Shown piece by piece: positions 27,302 through 35,861 of a stretch of 64,000 nt of DNA. The position numbers and the translations under genes are program-made. Location of the stretch: contig NZ_LT840184.1 of NCBI RefSeq assembly GCF_900177425.1, forward strand, positions 5,763,787 to 5,827,786, given 5' to 3'. Source of the DNA: Paenibacillus uliginis N3/975. GTDB lineage: Bacteria; Bacillota; Bacilli; Paenibacillales; Paenibacillaceae. Within the stretch, counting starts at the first letter, position 1; every line of letters starts with the position of its first letter. The notes below the pieces were generated by a model. It saw only the letters and a program-made list of their open reading frames with translations. It ran no database searches and was not told the origin of the DNA.

Positions 27302-27425
27302 CCTCAAAACAGCTCTTTTTTGTCTTTCAATCTTTCACCAATCTCCCTCCCAATGGAAGGTTGAATTTGCAATCCAGTCAAGATGTAAAATTCAAAAGTC
27401 GAGCCATTCATTCTGAACGGAATTT

Positions 27426-28307
27426 TTAACGGTATGTGCGAATAAACTGAACCGCTTTCCGGATATCTTCTTCCGGCTGATTGCCAACTTCTCTTTCAAT
27501 CGTCAGATACCCTTTATAACCGATATCATTCAGCGCCTGGAAATAGCCATCAAAATCAACCTTGCCTTCACCCAAAGGCACTTCGGCAAATAACTCGCCC
27601 GATGTAACGAGTTGAGCAACTTTTTCATGATCCATACCATCAAAGCCAAGAGCCCCATATACAATCCGCGGATCTACAAAATCGCGGTTACGGACGCCAT
27701 CCTTTACATGGGTATGAACAATGTAGTCCTTCAAGATATGTACACCTTGAGCTGGATCATCGCCGGTGACCATAACCATATTTGCCGGATCAAAGTTGAC
27801 CGATACGCCTTTGCCAGAGAGTGTATCCAAAAATGATTTCAAATGGGCAGCCGGTTCGGGGCCTGTCTCAATCGCAAAATAGGCATTCATGGAGCTTGCA
27901 TACTGACACAGTTCCTCACATGCCGACTGCATCACGCTGTACACTTCACTGTCCTTATCATCAGGCACAATTCCGATATGCGTCGTAACAACATTCGTTC
28001 CCAGCTCCATAGCGAGATCCAGGATACGTTTGGATTTTTCGATTTTTTGCGCGTTTACAGTCTTGTCCTGGAAACCGTGTCCGCCAAGATCGCCGCAAAG
28101 TGCGGAGATCTCAAGTCTGAGTCCGTCCAAAGCGGATTTCAGATCCTTTTTGGCCGCGGGTGTCAGAACAGCTGGATCCATCTCACCTTTAACCGCGTAT
28201 ATTTGTACACCCTCAGCTCCAACTTCCTTTGCCTTCTTCAAGCCTTCATACACACCTACGCCGAAGCTGTCTACGATCACTCCGATTTTGTTCGTTAATT
28301 TCACCAC
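27426..28307 (-). CDS. Sugar phosphate isomerase/epimerase (TIM barrel)
   Basis: A 293-residue AP-endonuclease-2-type TIM barrel, with family motifs such as LRLEISALCGDLGGHGF, NVVTTHIG, FAIETGPE, VNFDPANMVM and YIVHTHVKDG. The Glu, Asp and His residues fit the usual single metal site. The start is a GTG at 28307 (a second GTG follows directly), with GGGGAGGA 8 bases upstream; the open frame reaches further into the spacer without support. It is the last gene of the seven-gene catabolic operon and presumably isomerises a keto-sugar or inositol-like intermediate. Confidence 0.8.
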   Translation of the reverse strand: MVKLTNKIGVIVDSFGVGVYEGLKKAKEVGAEGVQIYAVKGEMDPAVLTPAAKKDLKSALDGLRLEISALCGDLGGHGFQDKTVNAQKIEKSKRILDLAMELGTNVVTTHIGIVPDDKDSEVYSVMQSACEELCQYASSMNAYFAIETGPEPAAHLKSFLDTLSGKGVSVNFDPANMVMVTGDDPAQGVHILKDYIVHTHVKDGVRNRDFVDPRIVYGALGFDGMDHEKVAQLVTSGELFAEVPLGEGKVDFDGYFQALNDIGYKGYLTIEREVGNQPEEDIRKAVQFIRTYR

Positions 28308-28341
28308 TCCGTATTCCTCCCCAGGTGTTATTTCACATTCA

Positions 28342-29403
28342 TTATTTAAAAGTAATCTCCTTGCCTGTTTCAGCAGACTCATAGATTGCACACAGGATTT
28401 TCATCATTTCCACGCCATCTTCCACTGGGCTGAGTGTTGTCTTCGTGCCAAGGATGCTCTCTGCAAAGGTCGCCACCTCGTTGTTAAAAGCGCCGATGAA
28501 ATTAAACGTACTGTTATCAATCTGCGGCTCAAAGTTCAGGATGGTATTATGCTTCTCCGTCACAATGGACAGCTCAGGTTCAAGCTCGGCCCCGCCTTTG
28601 TCACCGTACAGCTTCACGGAGAGCTCGTCCTGCTTCGCATGCAGCGTAAAGCTCACATCCACCATCAGAGAAGCACCGTTCTCAAAACGGATAAGAGCAT
28701 TTGCCATATCCTCAACTGAGTTTTTGGAGGAATCATAATCTGCCGCTTGATAGAAAGATAAGTGCTCTACGTTGGAACGGTTGCCGAGACGATTGTACGT
28801 GTTACCTGTAACAGATACCACTTTCGGTTTACCCATCAGGTACCAGCAAATATCGATAACATGGACTCCAAGGTCGATCAGCGGCCCGCCGCCGGAGCGC
28901 TCTACATCGGCAAACCAGCCGCCCGGGTTCCCGAGCCGGCGAAGGCAGGATGCTTTCGCGTAATAAATTTCACCGAGATCCGATGCATCGATGAATTTTT
29001 TCAATATTTGTGTATTTTCCGCATAACGTCTGACGAATCCAACCTGAAGAATTTTTCCGCTTTTGCGAACGGCTTCCTCAACACGCAGCGCATCATCCAC
29101 GGTTTTGCATAGCGGCTTCTCCACCAGTACATGTTTCCCCGCTTCCAGCGCGGCAATGCTGATTTCAGCATGCGAATTGTTCCAAGTGCAGATGCTGACC
29201 GCATCAATTTCAGGCAGTGCCAGCAGCTCATGATAATCGGTAAATACCTTGGATGCGCCAAATTCCTTTGCCTTTTGCTCGGCACGTTCTTGGTTCAGAT
29301 CACAAACCGCATAGATTTCCGTATCCTGATGAGCGGCGTAACCTCCTAAATGATACTGGGATATCGATCCTGCACCGATAACGCCAATCTTTAATTTCCC
29401 CAT
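28342..29403 (-). CDS. Gfo/Idh/MocA family oxidoreductase
   Basis: A 353-residue NAD(P)-dependent sugar or inositol dehydrogenase. The Rossmann motif GVIGAGSISQYH is near the N-terminus, EKP occurs in HVLVEKPLCKTV, and the substrate-domain motif GGGPLIDLGVHVIDICWYL carries the catalytic His. Length and motifs are complete, so it looks active. It is followed 34 bp later by the isomerase gene and preceded 36 bp earlier by a second member of the same superfamily. Two dehydrogenases plus an isomerase suggest oxidation and epimerisation of one ring hydroxyl. Confidence 0.88.
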   Translation of the reverse strand: MGKLKIGVIGAGSISQYHLGGYAAHQDTEIYAVCDLNQERAEQKAKEFGASKVFTDYHELLALPEIDAVSICTWNNSHAEISIAALEAGKHVLVEKPLCKTVDDALRVEEAVRKSGKILQVGFVRRYAENTQILKKFIDASDLGEIYYAKASCLRRLGNPGGWFADVERSGGGPLIDLGVHVIDICWYLMGKPKVVSVTGNTYNRLGNRSNVEHLSFYQAADYDSSKNSVEDMANALIRFENGASLMVDVSFTLHAKQDELSVKLYGDKGGAELEPELSIVTEKHNTILNFEPQIDNSTFNFIGAFNNEVATFAESILGTKTTLSPVEDGVEMMKILCAIYESAETGKEITFK

Positions 29404-29439
29404 CGCCTAGTTCCTCCTCAGCTAATTCATCTACATGAC

Positions 29440-30342
29440 TTATAGTTTTACAGTGCAGCCCGTTGTTCTGCTCTCTTCCGCAGCCTCAAGGAATCGAATA
29501 ATTTCAACGGATTGCTCGAACGGAAGAACCGTCTTTCCGGATGCAAACATTGGCATAACCTGCTCCAGCAGATCCGCATAGAACGGTTTGCCAGACGCCG
29601 CAGCATCCACGTAGTCACTTCCGGTCGTACGGTGAATCAAAGCACCGAACATAAAATTACCACCGCGGTTTCCGCGTACCGTGCCGATTCGTCCGTCATC
29701 CCAGGTTCCCGTAATCAGCTCATGGACTTCAGTAGAAGACACAATTACCTCCCGGCAGCCCGGTCCCATGATGGCAAAGAGCATTTCCGCTGCATGAATT
29801 CCATACCAAAAATAATAAGATTGAGTACTTTCTACTTCCATCGGACCATGAACATCCGCTCCGATAACATTGCCCTTCCCTTCACGGTCAAGCTCCTGAG
29901 TCAAGCTGACCGCATACCGAAGAGAAGAGGAACTCATGACCGGAACGCCGTGCCTTGCGGCAATTGCGCCGATCTCTTCCGCTTCGGATGATTGCAGTGC
30001 CAATGGCTTATCTATAAATACAGGCTTTCCGTAAGGAGCTATCTTTCGAAACAAGTCTAGATGCACCCGGCCGTCAGCTGACAGCAGCATGAGGGCATCA
30101 CAGTGCTCTGCGACCTCCTCCGGTGTATCCATAATCCGAACACCGTATTTCTGCTTGATATCTTCCGTAAAGCCGTTAACCCGTGAAATACTTAGTGAGA
30201 AATCCGGTGATCCGCCCGGATATGCCGCAACGACACGGGCCCCCGGAACATGGTAAGCATCTTCTGTATCATGCAGTAACCGTGTAAATGCCAGGGCATG
30301 TGAGGTATCAAGACCAATCAAGCCAATCCGGAGTGAGTTCAT
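29440..30342 (-). CDS. Gfo/Idh/MocA-like oxidoreductase, shorter divergent member
   Basis: A 300-residue protein with a Rossmann start (LRIGLIGLDTSHALAFTRLL) in which the usual GxGxxG is altered to GLIGLDTSH. The EKP motif is replaced by DKP (VFIDKPLAL). The TSH variant is seen in a distinct subgroup of this superfamily. The reduced GxGxxG leaves cofactor use uncertain. Its start overlaps the sdaAA stop by 4 bp, so it is translationally coupled to serine dehydratase. Confidence 0.8.
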   Translation of the reverse strand: MNSLRIGLIGLDTSHALAFTRLLHDTEDAYHVPGARVVAAYPGGSPDFSLSISRVNGFTEDIKQKYGVRIMDTPEEVAEHCDALMLLSADGRVHLDLFRKIAPYGKPVFIDKPLALQSSEAEEIGAIAARHGVPVMSSSSLRYAVSLTQELDREGKGNVIGADVHGPMEVESTQSYYFWYGIHAAEMLFAIMGPGCREVIVSSTEVHELITGTWDDGRIGTVRGNRGGNFMFGALIHRTTGSDYVDAAASGKPFYADLLEQVMPMFASGKTVLPFEQSVEIIRFLEAAEESRTTGCTVKL

Positions 30343-31277
30343 TTCGACTCATCCTCCTTCTTCTTGGTGCTCTTGGCGCCTTTCTCCTTCACGTTCTTGC
30401 CGTCCTTGCCGTACAGATCCTTTAAAATCTTTTTTCCTGTAGGAGTCTGCGCAAGTCCGCCCTTAGCCGTTTCCCTATGTTTAGCAGGCATCGCCGTTCC
30501 GACCTCAAGCATAACCCCAACCACTTCATCGGACGGAATAACGCTGCGGACGCCAGCAAGCGCCATATCTGCAGCAGCAAGTGCCGTTACAGCACCAAAG
30601 CCGTTTCGAACAATACACGGAATTTCTACAAGCCCGCCTACTGGATCACAAATCAGCCCGAGGGAATTTTTAAGAGCCAGACCGACAGCGTGCACCGCCT
30701 GCTCCGGTGTTCCGCCTCTCAGCTCCGTGAGCGCACCGGCTGCCATGCCGATGGCTGAACCAACCTCAGCCTGACAGCCGCCCTCGGCACCGGATATGAA
30801 CGAATTGTTCGCGATGACATATCCAATAGCACCAGCACTGAACAACCCCATGACGAGATGCTCATCTTCCCAAGCGAACCTTTCCTGTGCACTGACAAAA
30901 ACGCCAGGTATGATGCCGCATGACCCAGCCGTCGGTGTGGCTACAATACGACCCATAGAGGCGTTCACTTCAGATACGGACAAAGCATAAGCCATCGCGG
31001 TACAGGCTTCTGTTCCAAGGGAAGAAACGCCTCCTAGCATATACTCGTTGACACGCACCGCGTCACCGCCGGTTAAACCGCTCCGAGACAGAACAGGCTC
31101 ATGGATTCCACGATGAACCGCTTCTTTCATGATGTTGTAATAGTCTGCCATCATCTTGAAAGTTTCCTCTTCACTCTTCCCGGTCTCCTTAGCCTGCTCA
31201 CGGAGCATCAGCTGTCCGATCGTGACCCCGTCCTCGCGGCAGCATTCCGTCAGCTGCTGTAATGTAGAGAACTTCAT
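30339..31277 (-). CDS. sdaAA: L-serine dehydratase, iron-sulfur type, alpha subunit
   Basis: A 312-residue subunit with SDH_alpha motifs: GRIVATPTAGSCGIIPGV, SFISGAEGGCQAEVGSAIGM and GLICDPVGGLVEIPCIVRNG. These carry the cysteines that bind the oxygen-sensitive [4Fe-4S] cluster. Together with the beta subunit it converts L-serine, or a related 2-amino-3-hydroxy acid, to pyruvate and ammonia. The C-terminus has a Lys/Glu-rich tail after KKILKDLYG that normal family members lack or have shorter. The gene overlaps sdaAB and the next dehydrogenase by 4 bp each. Its place in a sugar-type operon is unusual. Confidence 0.92.
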   Translation of the reverse strand: MKFSTLQQLTECCREDGVTIGQLMLREQAKETGKSEEETFKMMADYYNIMKEAVHRGIHEPVLSRSGLTGGDAVRVNEYMLGGVSSLGTEACTAMAYALSVSEVNASMGRIVATPTAGSCGIIPGVFVSAQERFAWEDEHLVMGLFSAGAIGYVIANNSFISGAEGGCQAEVGSAIGMAAGALTELRGGTPEQAVHAVGLALKNSLGLICDPVGGLVEIPCIVRNGFGAVTALAAADMALAGVRSVIPSDEVVGVMLEVGTAMPAKHRETAKGGLAQTPTGKKILKDLYGKDGKNVKEKGAKSTKKKEDESK

Positions 31278-31960
31278 TCTGTAACCTCCTCTGACGTCAA
31301 ATCCGCAAATACGACACGATGGACATTGCCCAATCCGCGAATATGCTCCATGAGACCATGAGGCACCGCTTCATCCGTCTCCAAGACCGTAACAGCTTCC
31401 CCGCCTCTGCCTTTGCGGTCTACGTCCATATATCCGATGTTTACGCCTCCACCGTCCAATATTCGGGTGATATGAGCGACCATTCCCGGCGTGTCCTTAT
31501 GAAATACGACCAATACCGGATAGTTCATCGTAAATTTCACATCAAAACCGTTAACACCCAAAATCTCAACATTGCCGCCTCCGATGGAAGCACCGGCAAC
31601 AACATCTTCCCGGCCTTCCTTATCTTTCAGCTTCAACATCACCGTATTCGGGTGAAAAGCAACATTCTGAGCCGTCTTGAATGTGAGAGCCATTCCTGCA
31701 GCTTCTGCAAGATCGATTGAATTTCGAATGCGCATATCATCTGTAGCAAAATCCATCAAACCGCCAACGACCGCCAGATCGGTCCCGTGTCCACGATAGG
31801 TCTCGGCAAAAGAACCATAGAACACGATCTCCGCTTGTTCGGGAAACGCTCCAAAAATGCGCCGCGCTGCCCTGCCTATTCGCACAGCGCCCGCTGTATG
31901 GGAGCTGGACGGACCTACCATACTCGGTCCAATAATTGAAAACACATCTTTAAAACGCAC
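31274..31960 (-). CDS. sdaAB: L-serine dehydratase, iron-sulfur type, beta subunit
   Basis: A 228-residue subunit. The SDH_beta domain begins MRFKDVFSIIGPSMVGPSSS with the conserved SHTAGAVRIGR. The C-terminal third is an ACT domain (VLVVFHKDTPGMVAHITRIL), which usually binds serine for regulation or assembly. It is upstream of and overlaps the alpha subunit gene (ATGA type), the normal Bacillus order. A gap of 41 bp separates it from the DHDPS-like gene, so it belongs to the same operon. Confidence 0.92.
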   Translation of the reverse strand: MRFKDVFSIIGPSMVGPSSSHTAGAVRIGRAARRIFGAFPEQAEIVFYGSFAETYRGHGTDLAVVGGLMDFATDDMRIRNSIDLAEAAGMALTFKTAQNVAFHPNTVMLKLKDKEGREDVVAGASIGGGNVEILGVNGFDVKFTMNYPVLVVFHKDTPGMVAHITRILDGGGVNIGYMDVDRKGRGGEAVTVLETDEAVPHGLMEHIRGLGNVHRVVFADLTSEEVTE

Positions 31961-32001
31961 AAGCGTTTCCCCCGTTCATCAAATTATTACAGCTAAACTA
32001 T

Positions 32002-33069
32002 TTATTCAGCCAGCCACTTTTCCAAATGCTCTTTAACAAAATCATCATCGTTGAGATGAGGATAATCTCTGTACACACGGTCAATCTCTTCTGACTGTCC
32101 CGGTGACAATGTTTCATTCGGGTTCAAACACCAGGTACCTTCGAGCAGTCCCTGGCGACGAAGAACTTCATGAATACCCGGAATGCATCCGTGGAATTGG
32201 TGCGCCGGATCAAAGAAAGCCGCATTGCAATCCGTAACCTCAACGTTTCGTGTCAGCCATTCCGGAGGGATAGCCCCTCTGCGTACCTGCTTGATCTCCT
32301 CCAGCTGCTCTACCGCTTTACGGGTCCAGACGGCCCAGTGACCGAGCAGACCTCCGATCATCGGCTTTTCAACGATTTTACCGTCCACATTGAAACGGTA
32401 AGTTGTGAGCAGGTCATTGATGATATTATCATCATTACCCGTATAAAGGGAAATTTCATCCCTCCGGCTAGAATAACAAACCGCACGTGCCACATCAATC
32501 GTCTGATAACGGTTAAATGGTGCCATCTTTATCGCCACGACATTCGGAATTTCTGCAAATTGGCACCAGAAGTCGAAGCTGAAGATTTTTCCGCCGACGG
32601 AAGGCTGCAGATAGAACCCGATTACCGGCATAATGTCTGCAATAACTTTCGTTCTCTTCAAAATGTCCAGCTCACTCATGTCAGCCAGTCCGCCCATACT
32701 TAGCAGAGCAGCGTCATATCCAAGATTGCGGGCAATCTGGGCTTCATTCACAGCCTGCTCCGTAGGTCCGCAAACACCAGCTACCATAATATATGGTCTG
32801 TCCAGCTTCGCCCGTTCCGTCTCTTCCGCCGCAAGACGAAGTACCGGTTCATACAGATCAATGCCCTTATCACGGATTTCAAATTGAGTGGAGTGTACCC
32901 CTACCGCTATGCCGCCTGCACCGGATGCTGCATAATACCGTGACAGAGCCCGCTGACGGCGCTCATCCAGTTTGCGATTACTATCGAGTGCAAGAGGGTG
33001 CGCCGGGATAACAAGGCCTTCTGCAAGTGCCTTTGCTTTTTCTGGTGACAATCTGTTTGCTTCAATCAC
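32002..33069 (-). CDS. Dihydrodipicolinate synthase family aldolase
   Basis: A 355-residue TIM-barrel protein of the DHDPS/NAL superfamily. The Schiff-base lysine is in NVVAIKMAPF. The usual YxxP motif region reads IGFYLQPSVGG. It is longer than typical DHDPS (about 290 residues), with an extended C-terminus (FVKEHLEKWLAE). Family members split or form 2-keto acids, typically releasing pyruvate. The start directly abuts the stop of the epimerase gene. In this operon it may cleave a keto-acid produced by the dehydrogenases. Confidence 0.8.
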   Translation of the reverse strand: MIEANRLSPEKAKALAEGLVIPAHPLALDSNRKLDERRQRALSRYYAASGAGGIAVGVHSTQFEIRDKGIDLYEPVLRLAAEETERAKLDRPYIMVAGVCGPTEQAVNEAQIARNLGYDAALLSMGGLADMSELDILKRTKVIADIMPVIGFYLQPSVGGKIFSFDFWCQFAEIPNVVAIKMAPFNRYQTIDVARAVCYSSRRDEISLYTGNDDNIINDLLTTYRFNVDGKIVEKPMIGGLLGHWAVWTRKAVEQLEEIKQVRRGAIPPEWLTRNVEVTDCNAAFFDPAHQFHGCIPGIHEVLRRQGLLEGTWCLNPNETLSPGQSEEIDRVYRDYPHLNDDDFVKEHLEKWLAE

Positions 33070-34092
33070 TTAGAATTTCCCCTTTCTCTCTTGGAAATGT
33101 GTTGGTTTGTTCCATGTATCTCCGCCGGATTGTATCCACTCTGCCGTCCAATCGATCATTTGCAGCAGCGATACTTTCGGATAACCGAACAGCTGATGGG
33201 ATTTCGTTGCATTGTTCAGCAGAGCCGTCTCGGATTCCGTGCCCGTGAAATTAACTTCTTTCCCCATACGTTTGGCCAGTTCCTCGGCAGCCCAGCGGAT
33301 AGACATCGTTTCCGGTCCGGTAATGTTAATGATCTCCGGCGGGTTGCTGCAGTGCTTCAGGCAGCGCAGCGCCATTTCGTTGGCATCTCCCTGCCAGATC
33401 ACGTTCGCGTGTCCCATTGCAAGATTGATCGGACGATCTTCGTTGATGGATTTAGCCAGCTCCAGCAGAACCCCGTAACGCATGTCAATCGCATAGTTCA
33501 GACGGTAGATCGTCATTGGTGTTCCATTTTGATGGGAGAAATACTCGAAGACACGCTCTCTTCCAAGACACGATTGTGCGTACTCACCGAGCGGCTCAGG
33601 AGACACAGCTTCATTTACGCCGCCGCTCCCTACTGGTGAAAACGGATACACATTACCTGAGGAGAATACGACGATTTTTGAATTTTTGTATTTCTCAGCC
33701 ACACGGCCCGGCAGATAAGAGTTCATTGCCCATGTAAAATACTCACGGCCCGTTGTGCCAAACTTGTTACCTGCCATATAAATCACGTTAGCCGCATCCG
33801 GCAGCTTCTGCAGCTCTTCATCATTCAATAAATCGCATGAGATCGTTTCGATTCCGGCCTCTTCCAGTTCACGTCTTGCGTCGGCATTGGAGAACCGGGA
33901 TACACCGATAATCCGTTTATTTAATCCGCCTTCTCTGACAGCATTGGCAGCCAGTCTTGCCAGACTCGGACCCATCTTGCCGCCGACGCCAAGAATCAGG
34001 ATATCTCCTTCTATCGTACTCAAATCGGCAATCAACTGTTCTGATGGCTCAGCAAGCTTTGCTTCTAATTCCGCAACGGTTTTCATGTCCAA
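33070..34092 (-). CDS. NAD-dependent epimerase/dehydratase family protein
   Basis: A 340-residue extended-SDR protein. The nucleotide-binding motif is ILILGVGGKMGPSLARLA, a GGxGxMG-type variant. The catalytic Ser/Thr region is KIVVFSSGNVYPF. The expected Y-x3-K pair appears as EYAQSCLGRE, with Cys where Lys should be, so the chemistry may be altered. It is the first gene of the seven-gene operon and starts at ATG 34092 with AAGGAG about 10 bases upstream. It probably acts on a sugar or sugar acid rather than a nucleotide sugar, judging by its neighbours. Confidence 0.8.
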   Translation of the reverse strand: MDMKTVAELEAKLAEPSEQLIADLSTIEGDILILGVGGKMGPSLARLAANAVREGGLNKRIIGVSRFSNADARRELEEAGIETISCDLLNDEELQKLPDAANVIYMAGNKFGTTGREYFTWAMNSYLPGRVAEKYKNSKIVVFSSGNVYPFSPVGSGGVNEAVSPEPLGEYAQSCLGRERVFEYFSHQNGTPMTIYRLNYAIDMRYGVLLELAKSINEDRPINLAMGHANVIWQGDANEMALRCLKHCSNPPEIINITGPETMSIRWAAEELAKRMGKEVNFTGTESETALLNNATKSHQLFGYPKVSLLQMIDWTAEWIQSGGDTWNKPTHFQERKGKF

Positions 34093-34142
34093 TCATCTCC
34101 TTCTGATTACGTTTCCTCTTCATCATAACGAGAGAATATATA

Positions 34143-34172
34143 TAAAGACAAATCTTTAAATCGTCTTTAAAT
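34143..34172. promoter_or_regulatory. Candidate operator upstream of the catabolic operon
   Basis: TAAAGAC (34143-34149) and GTCTTTA (34163-34169) form an inverted repeat. Within it TCTTTAAAT occurs twice, 11 bp apart. It lies 51-80 bp before the epimerase start and just after the regulator gene, so it is a good candidate target of that regulator. Confidence 0.35.
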
Positions 34173-34251
34173 AGAAGAATGCTTTTCCGTCACCGGCGGT
34201 TATGAGACACCCTTCGTCCACATTCACATTTAGGGACAAAGGGCCACAACA

Positions 34252-35589
34252 TCACAAATCCTTCTGCAAAAAGGTAAACAGGAAAATTTGTCTCGGCCTT
34301 CCCCTCGGAACCTTCTCCAGTCCGGATATTTCAACCAGATCATTGTCGATCCAGAGCAGCAGCAGACGGTGAGCACTTCTCACTGTAATGTCCAGCAGAT
34401 TCGCGAGCTCGTGAACCTTATATTCACATTTACCAAACCGGGCGCGCTGATGAAGCAGCTTGCTCAAATAGGCGCTCGTCATGCCGGCATCCTCCGCACG
34501 TTTAATAAGGGCTGCATCGGTAAAGGACAACACATCCTGTACAGGATCTGCCATCTCCAGCGGACCGATGAGCGTGCCGTCTTCACGGACGATAAAGCAG
34601 GCGTTCCCCCCCGCTTCCTTCGCCTTTCTCATCGCGATGCGGGCATTCGTGCCGGCAGCACTAGCTGTCCGTCCAAATCCCATGCCTATACTGAGTGAAA
34701 TACCGTGCGACTTGTTGACGTCCTTGGCGAGAGGAATGGTCTTATACCCCCCGGTTTCCCTCTCAAATATTCCCCGCGTTGTAAAGAACAGATACTCATC
34801 ACCGCCCATGTGGGTGAGATATCCATCCAGCGATTCTACATAGTCCAGCACCATTCGGTGAATATCCAGCTTCAGCTTCTGAACCTCATGCTCATTGTTC
34901 CGTTTCAGAGCTTGTGTGCCGAAATCGTCTACATTAATCATGCCGACCACAATCTGTCCTTCTTTACTCCGACGTGACGCGGTTGACAGCAACGCCCTCT
35001 CCAGAGAAACAATGATGTCTTGATCCGAAGGAAGCAGCCATACGTTCGGTATACCTCTGCGGCTCAGCTCATGTGCCGCTGCCTCCATTCCGGTAAAAGC
35101 AATCGAGCAATTTCCCGAATTGTAGTTCTCTTCATGAAAGTCGGCGAGTTTATTTTTGGACGTATACGCCGGTCCGTCGTAAATCATACTCTCCACATCC
35201 GTAATATCCATATCCTTCAGCGTTCGTCTCACCATGGCTTCGGTCAATGTATCCACAGAGATGCCTCTGTTCAGTTTCCCTGTATGCCGGGCATAAAAAA
35301 GCGCTTTATACAATCCGGCATCCGTGACTGGAACATGATGCACAGGTATCGCAATCGTCATCTGTTCTTTAACCTTCCGGTGAGACAACGGATCGGAAAG
35401 AATCAGCACCTCCACTTCCCCGCTGATCCGCTCCGCAAGAACTGGGGCTTCATCTTCATGCTGAAATATCAGCGGCACAGGCGCAAATGAAGGAAATGTC
35501 TCAATAACCCTCATGATCTTATCCACTATCGTTTGAGGGCCGATAATTCCAATGCGGATCTGTTGGACTACTTTATTTCTATCTGTCAT
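34252..35589 (-). CDS. Regulator with receiver-like, GGDEF/GTP-cyclohydrolase-III-like and winged-helix parts
   Basis: A 445-residue protein I cannot assign to a well-known family. Residues 10-120 (IRIGIIGPQTIVDKIMRVIE) look like an alpha/beta ligand or receiver-like domain. Residues about 210-365 follow the nucleotide-cyclase fold: VVGMINVDDFG, then THMGGDEYLFF, then ISLSIGMGFG, close to GTP cyclohydrolase III or GGDEF (GGDEY at the active loop). The C-terminal 75 residues (YKVHELANLLDITVRSAHRL) read as a winged helix. It lies just upstream of the seven-gene operon on the same strand, with a dyad between them. It probably controls that operon; nucleotide binding is inferred. Confidence 0.6.
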   Translation of the reverse strand: MTDRNKVVQQIRIGIIGPQTIVDKIMRVIETFPSFAPVPLIFQHEDEAPVLAERISGEVEVLILSDPLSHRKVKEQMTIAIPVHHVPVTDAGLYKALFYARHTGKLNRGISVDTLTEAMVRRTLKDMDITDVESMIYDGPAYTSKNKLADFHEENYNSGNCSIAFTGMEAAAHELSRRGIPNVWLLPSDQDIIVSLERALLSTASRRSKEGQIVVGMINVDDFGTQALKRNNEHEVQKLKLDIHRMVLDYVESLDGYLTHMGGDEYLFFTTRGIFERETGGYKTIPLAKDVNKSHGISLSIGMGFGRTASAAGTNARIAMRKAKEAGGNACFIVREDGTLIGPLEMADPVQDVLSFTDAALIKRAEDAGMTSAYLSKLLHQRARFGKCEYKVHELANLLDITVRSAHRLLLLWIDNDLVEISGLEKVPRGRPRQIFLFTFLQKDL

Positions 35590-35810
35590 TGAATGCTCAC
35601 TCCCGCATATTCCCTATTGGGTCGCCACCGTTAACAGGCGGTACCATCTACCTAAATCATACCTCTTCATGCAGATTTATCAAGCTTCAGAAATCAATGA
35701 TAAGTTGCCTGTTAGTGGTCGCCAGTTTCAATTCCATCACTTTTTGCGGAGCTTCCGGTGTCGTGAGCTCACCGGTTATGATAAGTCTTAATTATCAATT
35801 TAGGATAAAA

Positions 35811-35852
35811 TTAAGGCAGTCGCTGGCTTCATGAAGCCAGCGACTGCCTTAA
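35811..35852 (-). terminator. 42-bp perfect palindrome, terminator of the KAS III-like gene
   Basis: Positions 35811-35830 (TTAAGGCAGTCGCTGGCTTC) are exactly repeated in inverse at 35833-35852, with AT at the centre. It starts 10 bp after the stop of the minus-strand gene. The stem is far longer than needed for termination. Confidence 0.7.
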
Positions 35853-35861
35853 TTTATATCT

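Larger units (their letters stand above)
26887..27425. other. 539-bp gap between the two catabolic transcription units
   Basis: It holds the terminator of the isomerase operon at 27268-27301, a cre-like site at 27129-27142 and AT-rich promoter DNA for the importer. No convincing gene is present. Confidence 0.5.

Noticed and set aside
28030..28719. Plus-strand frame of 229 codons opposite the isomerase and dehydrogenase genes
   Set aside because: Antisense shadow. The minus-strand genes have full motifs.
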